From NCBI GenBank assembly GCA_021777565.1, contig JAJYDJ010000002.1:62001-126000 (forward strand): 64,000 nucleotides of DNA. The letters run 5' to 3'. A program made the position numbers and the translations under genes. The DNA is from a bacterium (GTDB taxonomy: Bacteria > Patescibacteria > Microgenomatia > Levybacterales > UBA12049). Shown one piece after another: positions 1-8,165 of the stretch (within the stretch, counting starts at the first letter, position 1; the number at the start of each line of letters is the position of its first letter). Under the pieces are notes generated by a model, which saw only the letters and a list, made by a program, of their open reading frames with translations, did no database searches and was not told the origin of the DNA.

Positions 1-79
1 TTTTTTATACATCAACTACGCTTGTAGACGTTTGTTTTCCTGTATTTTGGACTGGGGCTCGTTACCCCACATCTCCACA
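1..79. other. Left edge, no gene recognised
   Basis: This stretch lies downstream of the leftward comF gene. The only open frame is an 18-codon leftward one at 72-16 with no recognisable product. No hairpin with a T-run is apparent. Confidence 0.4.
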
Positions 80-772
80 CTATTCGTCTTGCTCTCTGGC
101 AAGACATAAGCCATATACCCTTCTTACACCATTGTGTTTGAGTATTCTTGCAGCTTCCATGAGTGTAGACCCTGTGGTGAGCACGTCATCCACTAGAAAA
201 ACAATCGATTTTTCAACATTAGAAGTTAACACAAATGCATCTCGCATATTACTCTTTCTCTCTAACGGTGAAAGCCCAAATTGTGCCTTCGTGTTTTTCT
301 GTCGTATCAAACAGTTTGAGACAGGCATATGTACCAATTCCCCAAGTTTTTGGGCAAGCAGACGTGACTGATTATATCCTCTCACGCGTTCTCTCCTGCG
401 ATGCAGTGGTATTGGTATCAATACCCCTTCCCCACGACTCAGCAGTTCCCCTACAATTTCCTTTTGAATAAGACTTTCATACATGAGCGTAGAAAGAAAT
501 CCTGCCATATGAGAAAGATATGGCTCATATTTAAATTGATATAAAAGCGTATTAATGATGTGTTTATATGAAAGTGCGCAAAAAACGCCATCTAGTGAGT
601 ATCGATTCTGACATGCGGGATGCGTAAGGCCATCTAGCGATGGTTTATTGCAGACACAGCAAAGATGTTTGACATCAAATGAGAGTTTTGCAAAACATCG
701 TGTACACAGATACTCTCCCCATCTTTGACAGATCACACAATACGTTGGAAAAAGAAGATCGATAAGACCCAC
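80..772 (-). CDS. comF: ComF family phosphoribosyltransferase-like protein
   Basis: A 230-residue protein of the ComF/GntX family, normally linked to DNA uptake or handling of incoming DNA. The N-terminus carries paired cysteines (C12, C15, C23, C26, then C38, C39 and C41), as expected for a small zinc-binding module. The C-terminal half is a PRTase fold with the PRPP-loop signature DDVLTTGST at about 195-203. The start is GTG at 772. It is chosen because a TAGACT -10 sits exactly six bases upstream, matching other genes here. The promoter overlaps that of the divergent tRNA-Ser. The family is clear; its exact biochemical role is not known. Confidence 0.93.
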   Translation of the reverse strand: MGLIDLLFPTYCVICQRWGEYLCTRCFAKLSFDVKHLCCVCNKPSLDGLTHPACQNRYSLDGVFCALSYKHIINTLLYQFKYEPYLSHMAGFLSTLMYESLIQKEIVGELLSRGEGVLIPIPLHRRRERVRGYNQSRLLAQKLGELVHMPVSNCLIRQKNTKAQFGLSPLERKSNMRDAFVLTSNVEKSIVFLVDDVLTTGSTLMEAARILKHNGVRRVYGLCLAREQDE

Positions 773-778
773 AAATCC

Positions 779-808
779 AGTCTATCAATCTGATATAATC
801 CTTCTCAA
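779..808 (-). promoter_or_regulatory. comF promoter, leaderless type
   Basis: On the minus strand TTGAGA (808-803), an 18-base spacer, TAGACT (784-779), six bases, then the GTG start. The T-G-A before the -10 gives an extended element. It overlaps the rightward tRNA promoter. Confidence 0.6.
791..799 (+). promoter_or_regulatory. Extended -10 for tRNA-Ser(GCT)
   Basis: TGATATAAT lies 9 bases before the tRNA 5' end. This is a consensus extended -10, with transcription expected to begin near 806. Confidence 0.65.
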
Positions 809-894
809 GGAGGAGTCGCATAGAGGCCCATTGCGGAGGTTTGCTAAATCTCTGAGCCGCAAGGCTCGCGCAGGTTCGAATCCTGTCTCCTCCG
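809..894 (+). tRNA. tRNA-Ser(GCT)
   Basis: Class II tRNA with a 7-bp acceptor stem (GGAGGAG with CTCCTCC, discriminator G at 894). The anticodon stem is GAGGT/ATCTC with loop TTGCTAA, giving anticodon GCT at 843-845. There is a long variable arm (GAGCC-GCAA-GGCTC) and a TTCGAAT T-loop. It reads AGC and AGU. CCA is not encoded. Confidence 0.95.
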
Positions 895-899
895 CCTTT

Positions 900-964
900 G
901 TTCGCCGAAGCTCTGCTTGCAGAGCGAAGGAGAATTTCGGCTCACTTCGGCGGACACAGTCCGC
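900..964 (+). repeat. Nested hairpin element behind the tRNA
   Basis: Three stems can form. The outer one pairs 900-910 with 945-955 (11 bp, one G-U). An inner perfect 7-bp stem pairs 910-916 with 919-925 around a TT loop. An alternative stem pairs GCGGAC (950-955) with GTCCGC (959-964) and competes with the outer stem. It lies directly between the tRNA and the GIY-YIG frame. Confidence 0.6.
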
Positions 965-967
965 TAC

Positions 968-1207
968 ATGTTTTATTACGTTTACATACTTAAATGTTCT
1001 GACGGGAATCCATATACTGGATGTACAAATAACCTAAAAGATCGTATCCATAGGCATGAGTTAGGTTATGTCCCTGCTACTAAGACAAGATTACCAGTAG
1101 TCCTTACTACCTATTTTGCATTTTCTGATAAATAAAAAGCTTATCAATTTGAATCATACTTAAAATCGGGTTCTGGACGTGCCTTTCTCAAAAAACATAT
1201 CTTTTAG
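968..1207 (+). pseudogene. GIY-YIG endonuclease-domain gene with in-frame stop
   Basis: From ATG 968 the frame encodes MFYYVYILKCSDG and then PYTGCTNNLKDRIHRHELG, a typical small YhbQ/UPF0213-type GIY-YIG domain. A TAA at 1133-1135 interrupts it after 55 codons. The same frame then continues with KAYQFESYLKSGSGRAFLKK to a TAG at 1205-1207, which is the conserved C-terminal half of the family. A single nonsense change therefore splits an otherwise full-length gene of about 80 codons. Translation of the upstream part alone would lack the conserved glutamate region. Some TAA readthrough or an assembly error cannot be excluded. Confidence 0.8.
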
Positions 1208-1237
1208 TTTTGTCTTCTCAAACAGCGCTATTTCACG

Positions 1238-1243
1238 TATAAT
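1238..1243 (+). promoter_or_regulatory. -10 box before tRNA fragment and tRNA-Ser(ACT)
   Basis: TATAAT, about 13 bases before the tRNA-like fragment at 1256. It would start a transcript running through both the fragment and the intact tRNA. Confidence 0.5.
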
Positions 1244-1255
1244 TGGGGTACTTAC

Positions 1256-1298
1256 GGAGAGGTCGCCCCATAAAGGGACTACGCTCCTCGTTAAACTC
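1256..1298 (+). repeat. Partial tRNA-like 5' fragment
   Basis: The first 11 bases (GGAGAGGTCGC) equal the 5' end of the tRNA that begins at 1299. After that the sequence diverges and no cloverleaf closes. It looks like a truncated tandem copy of the tRNA-Ser 5' end lying between the promoter and the functional copy. Confidence 0.5.
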
Positions 1299-1386
<88 letters not shown>

Positions 1387-1408
1387 CAGGGAATTATTTT
1401 TTGTGAAG

Positions 1409-2014
1409 TTAACTGGGGATTTCACGTGAGCTAATAATATTCATAAACTGCTTTCTATATTCTTCTGATTTCTCAAACTCACCTTTATACACACAGGTTG
1501 TCATGATTGACATTTTCTTTTCAACACCTCGTGCGATATTACAGAAATGCTTTCCCTCAATATATACAGCAGCGCCTCGTGCATGGCCTACTTTCATGAG
1601 TGCCTCAGCAATCTGCGTGCCAAGCGTTTCCTGATCCTGCAGTCTTCTCGCATAGATATCAACAGCACGGGAAAGTTTACTAATTCCTAATACATGTTTG
1701 GGGGACGGAATATATGCGATATGTACGTAACCGAAAAATGGCAACAAGTGGTGCTCACATAAGGAAAAGAAGTCAATATTTCTCAGTGAGATGATCCCAT
1801 TGTAGCTAGACAGATTCTCAAATAATTTATTTTCTTTTTCCAGTGACCTATCATACCCGCCAAGTAAATACTTTATAGCAACTTCAAATCTTTTTGGTGT
1901 TTCCTTAAGACCATTTCTGTCTGGGTCTTCACCAAGTTGAACAAAGAATTCCCTCACAGCATCTTGTACCATGATTCCAGATGGACTAATTTGTTTTTTC
2001 TTTGAACTAAACAT
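1409..2014 (-). CDS. folE: GTP cyclohydrolase I
   Basis: 201 residues. The enzyme opens GTP to 7,8-dihydroneopterin triphosphate, the entry to tetrahydrofolate or queuosine-type pathways. The zinc ligands of the family are present: C86 and H89 in the CEHHLLPF motif, and C158 in KHFCNIARGV. Length matches the usual 180-220 residues. It follows the TrmB-like regulator by three bases, so both are probably transcribed together from the promoter near 2810. No other folate or queuosine gene is in the window, so the downstream pathway cannot be read from here. Confidence 0.95.
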   Translation of the reverse strand: MFSSKKKQISPSGIMVQDAVREFFVQLGEDPDRNGLKETPKRFEVAIKYLLGGYDRSLEKENKLFENLSSYNGIISLRNIDFFSLCEHHLLPFFGYVHIAYIPSPKHVLGISKLSRAVDIYARRLQDQETLGTQIAEALMKVGHARGAAVYIEGKHFCNIARGVEKKMSIMTTCVYKGEFEKSEEYRKQFMNIISSREIPS

Positions 2015-2017
2015 ACA

Positions 2018-2792
2018 TTACTTATTTTCAGGCAGAAGCTGCCATATAAAATCGAAGAGCTCTTTAGAGTTTTTATAATAATCGTTATTTTTCAGCACTA
2101 CTCCTGTTGGCCTTTCACCAATATTAATAATACTGACATACCCATCATAAATGAGAATATCGGCAGCAGTGAGACTAACATTATCAGGTAAAAATTTATA
2201 TGTATATCTTTCAAGTGTCTTTACACTCTGACCAAATGAATTTGTCTTTGCCCTTGACTCGGGAGATCCATCGATAATCTCATAAATTTGTATTTCATTA
2301 TTCTTTTTCAATGCCTCTGCAAACATGTCCCCGTTACCTGGCATGAGACTGGACATAAGAGAGAGATTCACATAAGACCTGAGTTCTTTCGCAGCGAATG
2401 CTGCCTCATAGATTTTATTAATTCCATTCTTCCCTTTGTAGTATTTCACCTCAAAGTTCCCATCATCATCACTTTGGGTAAACATGCCGTGCATTTTCTG
2501 CAGCATTTCAGGAAGTCCTTCTTTAATTTGGTGTGCTGATTCTACCTTCTCCCCAACCAGACTGGTAAGCCCTTCGAGCGGCAAAAAGGGTGTGTGATCC
2601 TTTGACCATTCGGGTGACCAAGCCCTTCTCCTGCAACGGATTAATGTAGTTGTACATGGTAGTACGGTTCATCTCGAGCATTTGAGCGAGCTCTTGAACA
2701 CTTTTTGGGCCTTTTTCAAGAAGTTTTAAGTAGATCTTTGTTTCTATATCAGATAGCCCTGCTTTTTCCAGGAATGCTTGGATCGTATTCAT
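2018..2792 (-). pseudogene. TrmB-type transcriptional regulator, frameshifted
   Basis: The N-terminal frame (ATG 2792) encodes a TrmB-style winged helix, roughly residues 10-65, including MNRTTMYNYINPLQEKGLV. It breaks near 2590 at a C-run/T-run. The other frame (seen as an open frame from 2584) carries the remaining 190 or so residues to the stop at 2018. Joining the frames by removing one base gives about 258 residues, the normal length of the family. Either the gene is broken or the sequence has a one-base error at the homopolymer. It is divergent from the APC permease, a plausible target. The ligand cannot be told. Confidence 0.75.
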
Positions 2793-2807
2793 AGGCCTCC
2801 TGCCCGT

Positions 2808-2837
2808 ATTATACGTACAACATTATGCATTTGTAAA
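2808..2837 (-). promoter_or_regulatory. Promoter of trmB-like/folE
   Basis: On the minus strand TTTACA (2837-2832), 18-base spacer, TATAAT (2813-2808). AGGAGG follows at about 2801-2796, just before ATG 2792, so this transcript keeps a short leader with a ribosome-binding site. Confidence 0.7.
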
Positions 2838-2897
2838 GATGCAACTAGGTTTCACACACGCCCAGCCTCGCACTGTGTCTATTTCCTGACAACCCCG

Positions 2898-2926
2898 TTG
2901 ACAGAGAGGCAAAAATACATTATTCT
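2898..2926 (+). promoter_or_regulatory. Possible upstream promoter of the APC permease
   Basis: TTGACA, 17-base spacer, TATTCT. The match is good but would give a leader of about 70 bases, and a leaderless -10 lies closer to the gene at 2991. Either or both may be used. Confidence 0.4.
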
Positions 2927-2990
2927 ACAACCTATAAAATAAGTTTAAAGACATGCCTCCATCTGACCACTTGCCAGACGCGCACGAGAA

Positions 2991-2996
2991 TATACT
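2991..2996 (+). promoter_or_regulatory. -10 box of APC permease, leaderless type
   Basis: TATACT, then six bases (2997-3002), then ATG. This matches the spacing seen at many other gene starts in the window. Confidence 0.55.
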
Positions 2997-3002
2997 ATAC
3001 AT

Positions 3003-4772
3003 ATGAAAAAGAAATCAGCTGTTCACGCACAGGCTCATCCTGAGCACACAAAACTTTCTCAATGGTTTGCAACCGCTATCTGTGGCAATGATATTCTCTC
3101 CTCTACTTTTTACGTCTCAGGTATCTCTATCATCTATGCTGGGGTCTATGCACCTATCGTACTTGCCTGTATCTCTCTCGTTCTTTTTTTCTATAAATCT
3201 GTCTATACCGAGGTTGTGAGTGCCTTGCCAGTTAACGGAGGTGCCTATAACTGCCTTTTGAATGCCACATCCAAACAACTTGCAGCTATTGCAGGCACAA
3301 CGACAATCCTCTCTTATATAGCGACCGCCGTTATTTCAGGTGAATCAGCCATGCAATATTTGAACTCACTCGTAACTATTCCTGTTATTCCCCTTACGAT
3401 TGGCCTTCTAGGACTCTTTGCAGTGCTGGTTATCTCAGGCATCAAAGACTCTGCAAAAGTTGCATTTGCTATCTTTAGCTTCCATGTATTGGTACTCTCT
3501 GGGTTTGTTGCCTTTGGCGCATACTATGCCCTCTCCGGAGGACACTCCTACCTCTGGGCCAATTTGACGGCAACCACCCCAATTCTTGATCGTCTTGGTG
3601 GTCTTATTCCAGCCATCTTTTTTGGTTTTGCCGCTTCACTTCTGGGGGTATCTGGATTTGAATCCTCAGCTAACTTCGTTGAAGAACAAAAACCTGGGGT
3701 ATTCCCAAAGACACTGAGAAACATGTTGATCAGTGTGGCTATTTTTAACCCATCTATCGCCCTTATCGCACTCAATACTCTTCCATTTGACGTCATTATC
3801 AAGGCGAAGGACTTCCTTCTCTCAGACGTTGCACACGTATTAGGTGGCCCGATACTACAATATATAGTCGTCATTGATGCCGTATTTGTTCTCTCAGGAG
3901 CCGTGCTGACTGCTTTTGTTGGAGTCAGTGGTCTTATCTTCCGTATGACGACCGATGGGTGCTTCCCTGATATTATTGCTAAAGTAAACAAGAAAGGCTC
4001 GTATCCCTACATAATTATCTTGTTCTTTGCACTATGTACCTCAATTCTTCTGGCAACTAACGGCGATCTTCTCTCCTTAGCAGGCGTCTACACGATCGCC
4101 TTCCTTTCAGTGATGACCTTGTTTGCCTTGGGTAATTTACTGATGCGTGAGACTCGAAAAGAGCTCAAACGTCCATACCACGCACCACTCATCTTTGTCA
4201 TTTTTGCATTTATTGCGACTGCTGTTGGTATCTTTGGCAACGTTCGACTTGACCCAGTCAATGTACGATACTTCCTTACATACTTTGCCCCAGCTATCTT
4301 GCTGGTCTTTGGAACTATATATTTAGACTATGTTCTTCGTGCACTGATGCGATTTACCAGAAGAATCCCTGTGCTGCATGATTTCTTTGAAAGAATGTTT
4401 GATAAATCTGCGAGTGGTACATATATTGTGTTTGTGCATCACCTTGACCGCCTTTACGATATCCTTAACTACATTGATCGTAACGAAGTAGGGCGAAACG
4501 TATACTTTGTGCACTGCAATGACAAAGGCACACCAGAGTATGACAAAGACTATAAAGAGCTAGTAAAAACCATTCCAATTCTCCAAAAATCTGGCGTTTG
4601 CCCACAGCTTAATATCCAGACAGTATACCGTCATGAGAAATTTGGACCTGAGGTCGTAGATAGTGTCGCCCACGACTATAAAATACCTAAAAACAAAGTA
4701 CTCCTTGGTTCTATCAGAGATGAACACACCTTTAGTTACGAAGAATTCGACGGTGCACGTATTATCTTCTAA
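3003..4772 (+). CDS. APC family amino acid permease with C-terminal cytosolic domain
   Basis: 589 residues. The first 460 or so form about twelve hydrophobic segments, starting with the glycine-rich APC helix (VSGISIIYAGVY). The region EVVSALPVNGGAYNCLLNAT matches the conserved second-helix region of APC amino acid or polyamine transporters. After residue 470 a soluble tail of about 120 residues (GTYIVFVHHLDRLYDILNYI) resembles the regulatory or stress-protein-like tails on some APC permeases. Substrate is not readable. It is divergent from the TrmB-like regulator and followed by tRNA-Ser(GGA). Uptake of amino acids would fit a host-dependent organism. Confidence 0.88.
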   Translation: MKKKSAVHAQAHPEHTKLSQWFATAICGNDILSSTFYVSGISIIYAGVYAPIVLACISLVLFFYKSVYTEVVSALPVNGGAYNCLLNATSKQLAAIAGTTTILSYIATAVISGESAMQYLNSLVTIPVIPLTIGLLGLFAVLVISGIKDSAKVAFAIFSFHVLVLSGFVAFGAYYALSGGHSYLWANLTATTPILDRLGGLIPAIFFGFAASLLGVSGFESSANFVEEQKPGVFPKTLRNMLISVAIFNPSIALIALNTLPFDVIIKAKDFLLSDVAHVLGGPILQYIVVIDAVFVLSGAVLTAFVGVSGLIFRMTTDGCFPDIIAKVNKKGSYPYIIILFFALCTSILLATNGDLLSLAGVYTIAFLSVMTLFALGNLLMRETRKELKRPYHAPLIFVIFAFIATAVGIFGNVRLDPVNVRYFLTYFAPAILLVFGTIYLDYVLRALMRFTRRIPVLHDFFERMFDKSASGTYIVFVHHLDRLYDILNYIDRNEVGRNVYFVHCNDKGTPEYDKDYKELVKTIPILQKSGVCPQLNIQTVYRHEKFGPEVVDSVAHDYKIPKNKVLLGSIRDEHTFSYEEFDGARIIF

Positions 4773-4789
4773 AATCCCTTCTTTTCCCG

Positions 4790-4795
4790 TATAAT
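4790..4795 (+). promoter_or_regulatory. -10 box of tRNA-Ser(GGA)
   Basis: TATAAT, 12 bases before the tRNA 5' end and 18 bases after the permease stop codon. Confidence 0.55.
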
Positions 4796-4807
4796 AAGCC
4801 CATCTCT

Positions 4808-4894
4808 GGAGAGGTCGCATAGAGGCCTAGTGCGCACGCTTGGAAAGCGTGTATGGGAGAAATCTCATCGAGGGTTCGAATCCCTCCCTCTCCG
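4808..4894 (+). tRNA. tRNA-Ser(GGA)
   Basis: Acceptor GGAGAGG/CCTCTCC with G73 at 4894. Anticodon stem CACGC/GCGTG, loop TTGGAAA, anticodon GGA, reading UCC and UCU. Long variable arm (TGGGAGA-AA-TCTCATC) and T-arm AGGG-TTCGAAT-CCCT. CCA is not encoded. Confidence 0.95.
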
Positions 4895-5002
4895 CCTAAC
4901 TCCTTTGGTTCCGTCAAGTCCCATCCACTATATCCATTTAGCTTGTCTTAACTTGTTGAAAAATAGCCATAATTCACTCAGTTTTGTTCGAAACCCATTG
5001 CC

Positions 5003-5434
5003 TTACACTTTCCCAGGCACTACCTTCGTTTTTTTATACACAAACTTGAGTCTATGCAGTAGGTGGGTCATGCCATCAATGGAGTAATGTACCTGGTAGA
5101 TCCTTCCTACGTATTCAACCACTTCTTTCACACTTTGACACGTATGGCTCTTGAGATAGGAAACCAGTTCTTGTTCTTGAACCTTTGTTAATAACCAATT
5201 CCTTCCATGGTAGTGACATTCCAGAAGTCCTTCGATCTTCTTCTCTTGGTAGTGTTTCTCATATCTTCGTACAGTTACATCATCCAACAGAAGTATTTTT
5301 GCAATTTGTTCATACGTAAATCCTTCATGAAGCAGAAGTATTGCCTTTATCCTATCTGCCAATCTTTTATCTCTCTGCTGTTTATGTGCAATACGAAGTT
5401 CTTTTACCTCTTCTCCAGTGAGCAATTCTTTCAT
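5003..5434 (-). mobile_element. IS630-type transposase, N-terminal remnant
   Basis: 143 residues with the HTH/winged-helix DNA-binding half of an IS630-family transposase: LADRIKAILLLHEGFTYEQI, then DDVTVRRYEKHY and HRLKFVYKKTKVVPGK. In intact members the DDE catalytic domain follows PGK at once. Here the frame stops after PGKV. Reading on in another frame gives QWV-x5 and then, after two stops, MDIVDGT where the family has a catalytic FMDxVHPT motif. That suggests a decayed catalytic half running up to the tRNA-Ser end at 4894. No DDE domain is intact, so the element is inactive alone. Terminal inverted repeats were not found by eye. Confidence 0.75.
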
Positions 5435-5824
5435 CCTCCCTTACTATCTCAGACTACATCACACTTTTGCAATCCCTATGAAGATGGGTATACATCTTAA
5501 CACCTGCATGCTGTCTATGACAAGATATTCTCTTGGGTCATGACCAATTGACACATCTGAACGGCCTCAGAAGGAATATTGTGAATTCTTTGTGTTGAAA
5601 TAGTGTGTATGTTGGTAGCCTATTCAGACACTATTGCTTGGGGAGAAGACTCCTCCCACTTTTCATTTTTTGCCGATATTTCATCCTACTTCTACAGATG
5701 TCCCTGATCTCACACATACACCACTTCCTTAAAAGTTCGCCTCTTTTACTTAACTCTCTATGCCTCATACTGACTGCCTGTAGGGCTTTTGTGAACCCCA
5801 CAAAATTTTCTGTCACTTTTCGTC
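5435..5824. other. Non-coding stretch, no gene recognised
   Basis: About 390 bases between the transposase remnant and the secretion operon. Open frames here (up to about 85 codons before running into the next gene) have no recognisable content. A perfect 10-bp palindrome GGTCATGACC sits at 5536-5545. The stretch may contain further decayed transposon sequence. Confidence 0.5.
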
Positions 5825-5854
5825 TTGACGGATTATCCGTTTACAGGATAAAGT
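5825..5854 (+). promoter_or_regulatory. Promoter of the secretion-like operon
   Basis: TTGACG (5825-5830), 18-base spacer, TAAAGT (5849-5854), six bases, then ATG at 5861. A small hairpin TTATCC/GGATAA (5833-5838 with 5846-5851) overlaps the spacer and could bind a regulator. Confidence 0.55.
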
Positions 5855-5860
5855 TAAAAT

Positions 5861-6409
5861 ATGCAAGAAGAAAATATCATACCAAAAAATGCAAACGACA
5901 AAGAAATAATAAAAACGTTTCATCAGGAAACTACATTTTTTGCCTGGGACGCACCAAGCCGTCCATGGAAAAAGAGAACAAAGGCATATTATAGCTCCAG
6001 CATTCTTATTTCTTTTTTTATTGAAATAATCCTATTTCTCTTCTCACAATATATTATAATGATGACCGTTGCTGCTTTTATTTTCCTTATTTTTATACTT
6101 GCTACTGTCGAGCCTAAGAATTTTCACTATAGAGTTACAAGGGAAGGGATTCTTATAGAAGATCATTTTTATATCTGGGAGGAGCTCTATGATTTTTATA
6201 TCCAACAAAGATTTGGGAGAGATGTTGTTTATATCCATACTCGTAGCATACTCCCTGGGATTCTATTACTTGTCGTCAATTCTGGAGATTTAGAGAACGT
6301 TAAGGAGTTACTTACCCGGCATATTGCATTTCGTGAATTTATCAAACCAACCATTACTCAAATGATAGGTGCGTGGCTAACAAAATTATTTCCATTGGAG
6401 GAATTATGA
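5861..6409 (+). CDS. Two-TM membrane protein with PH-like/DUF5673-type tail
   Basis: 182 residues. A charged N-terminus of about 45 residues is followed by a hydrophobic hairpin, about residues 46-83 (SSSILISFFIEIILFLF, then a second segment). After it comes a soluble part beginning FHYRVTREGILIEDHFYIWEELYDFYI. The pattern of a beta-rich segment with GI-x-I-x-D-x-x-Y-x-W-x-E resembles the DUF5673/PH-like membrane proteins often found beside CPR secretion loci. It is the first gene of the operon and its stop overlaps the next start (ATGA). Function unknown; an assembly or scaffold role is inference from position. Confidence 0.7.
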   Translation: MQEENIIPKNANDKEIIKTFHQETTFFAWDAPSRPWKKRTKAYYSSSILISFFIEIILFLFSQYIIMMTVAAFIFLIFILATVEPKNFHYRVTREGILIEDHFYIWEELYDFYIQQRFGRDVVYIHTRSILPGILLLVVNSGDLENVKELLTRHIAFREFIKPTITQMIGAWLTKLFPLEEL

Positions 6410-8160
6410 AAAATTTAACAAAAATAATATTCTTTTTTTTATTTTTCTCACTAAGCTTTATAAAACAACCAGGATATGTTTTTGCACAGCAAAGTAATAG
6501 CTCAAACTCCCTAACTACGAATGATGTTATCAACATAAATAAAATTGTTGATGGAGTTGGAGAAATTGCTGTTTGTCAATTAACTGGGATTAGTCTTATA
6601 ACAAAACAGCATGATTGTATTACGCCGAAATACGAGAATGGTCAGATTTCTTATGTTAGGAACACTGATCCCAACAATTTTGGCATTCTAACAATAACAA
6701 CAAATCTTATAGGACAGTTGTATAGCATCCCAATAAGTACAAATGATTCACTTGTGTACCTTAAAGAAAATTTTGGAATTGTTCATCCTGCTTATGCAGA
6801 CGGTTTAGGAGCAAACAATATACATGCACTTCTCCCCGTCTGGCTCATATTCAGAAACCTTTGTCTTTCGATTTTTATTCTTCTTCTTACCATTATCGGC
6901 ATTCTGATTATGTTTCGCGCACCAATCGATCAAAGAACAATTTTTACAATAGAGGGACAGTTGCCAAATATTATAATCATTTTTATCCTTTTCAACTTTT
7001 CTTTTGCTATTGTTGGACTTATGGCAGATGGTATGCACGTAGCAAATAACTTTGTCTTCAATTTACTTGATCCAATAGCTCCAAATCCAGCTCTTAATCC
7101 AATTAATATAGAAGGTAATGCCCAAAATAATAGCAATGTTGTCTCTGGGAGTAATACTGATATCCCAACCATCCTTACTGGACAACCAAATCATATATTT
7201 AATTACTATATTACGAATGCATATATTGGTCCCCTTGAAAACTTGCTTGGATTAACTCCTCTCACAGATTCTCCGTCAATAATTGGCTATAACTTACTAA
7301 ATGGCCTCCTTCCAGGTGTTGGCACGCTTTTTGGGACACTTCAAGCAATTTCCCATGGATTGAGTCCTATTGAAGGACTTTTTTATATGATTTCTGCAGA
7401 TATGGCAGCTCCAGGAGCTACTTTTATGGGTGATCTTGCATCTCGAATAGAAGTAGGAGGTACTAACTTGTGGGCACCAGTACTTGGGGTAGGGGCGAGT
7501 ACAGCAGCCTATGCGATTCTTGTCCCTATAATTATGGGGCTTATTAGCCTAAACATAGCAACCATCTTTCAGGTTATTCTTATCGTTTCTGTATTTATAG
7601 GTGTAATTATGCTTCTCATCATGCTCATTAAGGCTTTCATGTCTATCATTTTTTCTACTGTCCTTGCGCCTCTTGCTATTGTTCTTGGTATTTTCCCTGG
7701 ATCTGGAGAAGGATTTGGACATTGGGCTAAAGGTCTTATTGCAGACTTTCTACTCTTTCCAGCAGTACTTGGATTATTTCATCTTGGTTATGACATTGCA
7801 AGTGTGATCAATACGGATACCACAGGCTTCTTTACTCCGCTCTTCATTCCTTCTAGCCTTCTTAAGGCTACAACCGACCATGGCTATGGCCAACTAAACT
7901 TTGCTCATAGTGGGACAATTAATGGGCTTTCTTTAATTGTAATTTACTTTACAATTTTTGCTGCAGCTTCATTGAGAGATGTTCTTAGGAAGAGTCTCGG
8001 AGTTGCTGATAATCCACTAGTTACTGCAGCCATGGGAATAGCTTTGGGTGGGAGTAAACAGGTACAAAGTCGTTTAGGTCTAAAAATGAGTAAAATACCG
8101 GAGCTTAAAAACACAGCTCAGTTCAAAAGTGCAATGCTAGGAAAGATTGGCGGCCCCTAA
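6406..8160 (+). CDS. VirB6/TrbL-like polytopic membrane protein
   Basis: 584 residues from ATG 6406, chosen because GGAGG lies 6 bases upstream and a signal peptide (IIFFFLFFSLSFIKQPGYVFAQQ region) follows directly. There are about seven hydrophobic segments after residue 130. They include a long central pair (IPIIMGLISLNIATIFQVIL and onward) and the LLIMLIKAFMSIIFSTVLAPLAIVLG segment with the conserved P and G-rich turn seen in VirB6/TrbL channel proteins. It probably forms the inner-membrane channel of the secretion-like apparatus. The large extracytoplasmic loop at about 200-330 is asparagine- and proline-rich and poorly conserved in such families. The call rests on topology and context. 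Confidence 0.75.
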   Translation: MKNLTKIIFFFLFFSLSFIKQPGYVFAQQSNSSNSLTTNDVININKIVDGVGEIAVCQLTGISLITKQHDCITPKYENGQISYVRNTDPNNFGILTITTNLIGQLYSIPISTNDSLVYLKENFGIVHPAYADGLGANNIHALLPVWLIFRNLCLSIFILLLTIIGILIMFRAPIDQRTIFTIEGQLPNIIIIFILFNFSFAIVGLMADGMHVANNFVFNLLDPIAPNPALNPINIEGNAQNNSNVVSGSNTDIPTILTGQPNHIFNYYITNAYIGPLENLLGLTPLTDSPSIIGYNLLNGLLPGVGTLFGTLQAISHGLSPIEGLFYMISADMAAPGATFMGDLASRIEVGGTNLWAPVLGVGASTAAYAILVPIIMGLISLNIATIFQVILIVSVFIGVIMLLIMLIKAFMSIIFSTVLAPLAIVLGIFPGSGEGFGHWAKGLIADFLLFPAVLGLFHLGYDIASVINTDTTGFFTPLFIPSSLLKATTDHGYGQLNFAHSGTINGLSLIVIYFTIFAAASLRDVLRKSLGVADNPLVTAAMGIALGGSKQVQSRLGLKMSKIPELKNTAQFKSAMLGKIGGP

Positions 8161-8165
8161 CGATA

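Noticed and set aside
16..72. 18-codon leftward open frame with an upstream GGAG-like site
   Set aside because: Too short and without recognisable content; could be chance.
831..1037. 68-residue frame across tRNA-Ser and the hairpin
   Set aside because: It is a read-through of the tRNA gene in another frame.
3548..3991. 147-residue frame antisense to the APC permease
   Set aside because: Shadow of a strongly supported gene; no independent start signal.
4830..5087. 85-residue frame starting inside tRNA-Ser(GGA)
   Set aside because: Overlaps the tRNA and the antisense transposase remnant.
5605..5994. 129-residue rightward and 61-residue leftward frames before the secretion operon
   Set aside because: No recognisable domain, and the rightward one runs into the start of a real gene in another frame. 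Possibly transposon debris, but not supportable.
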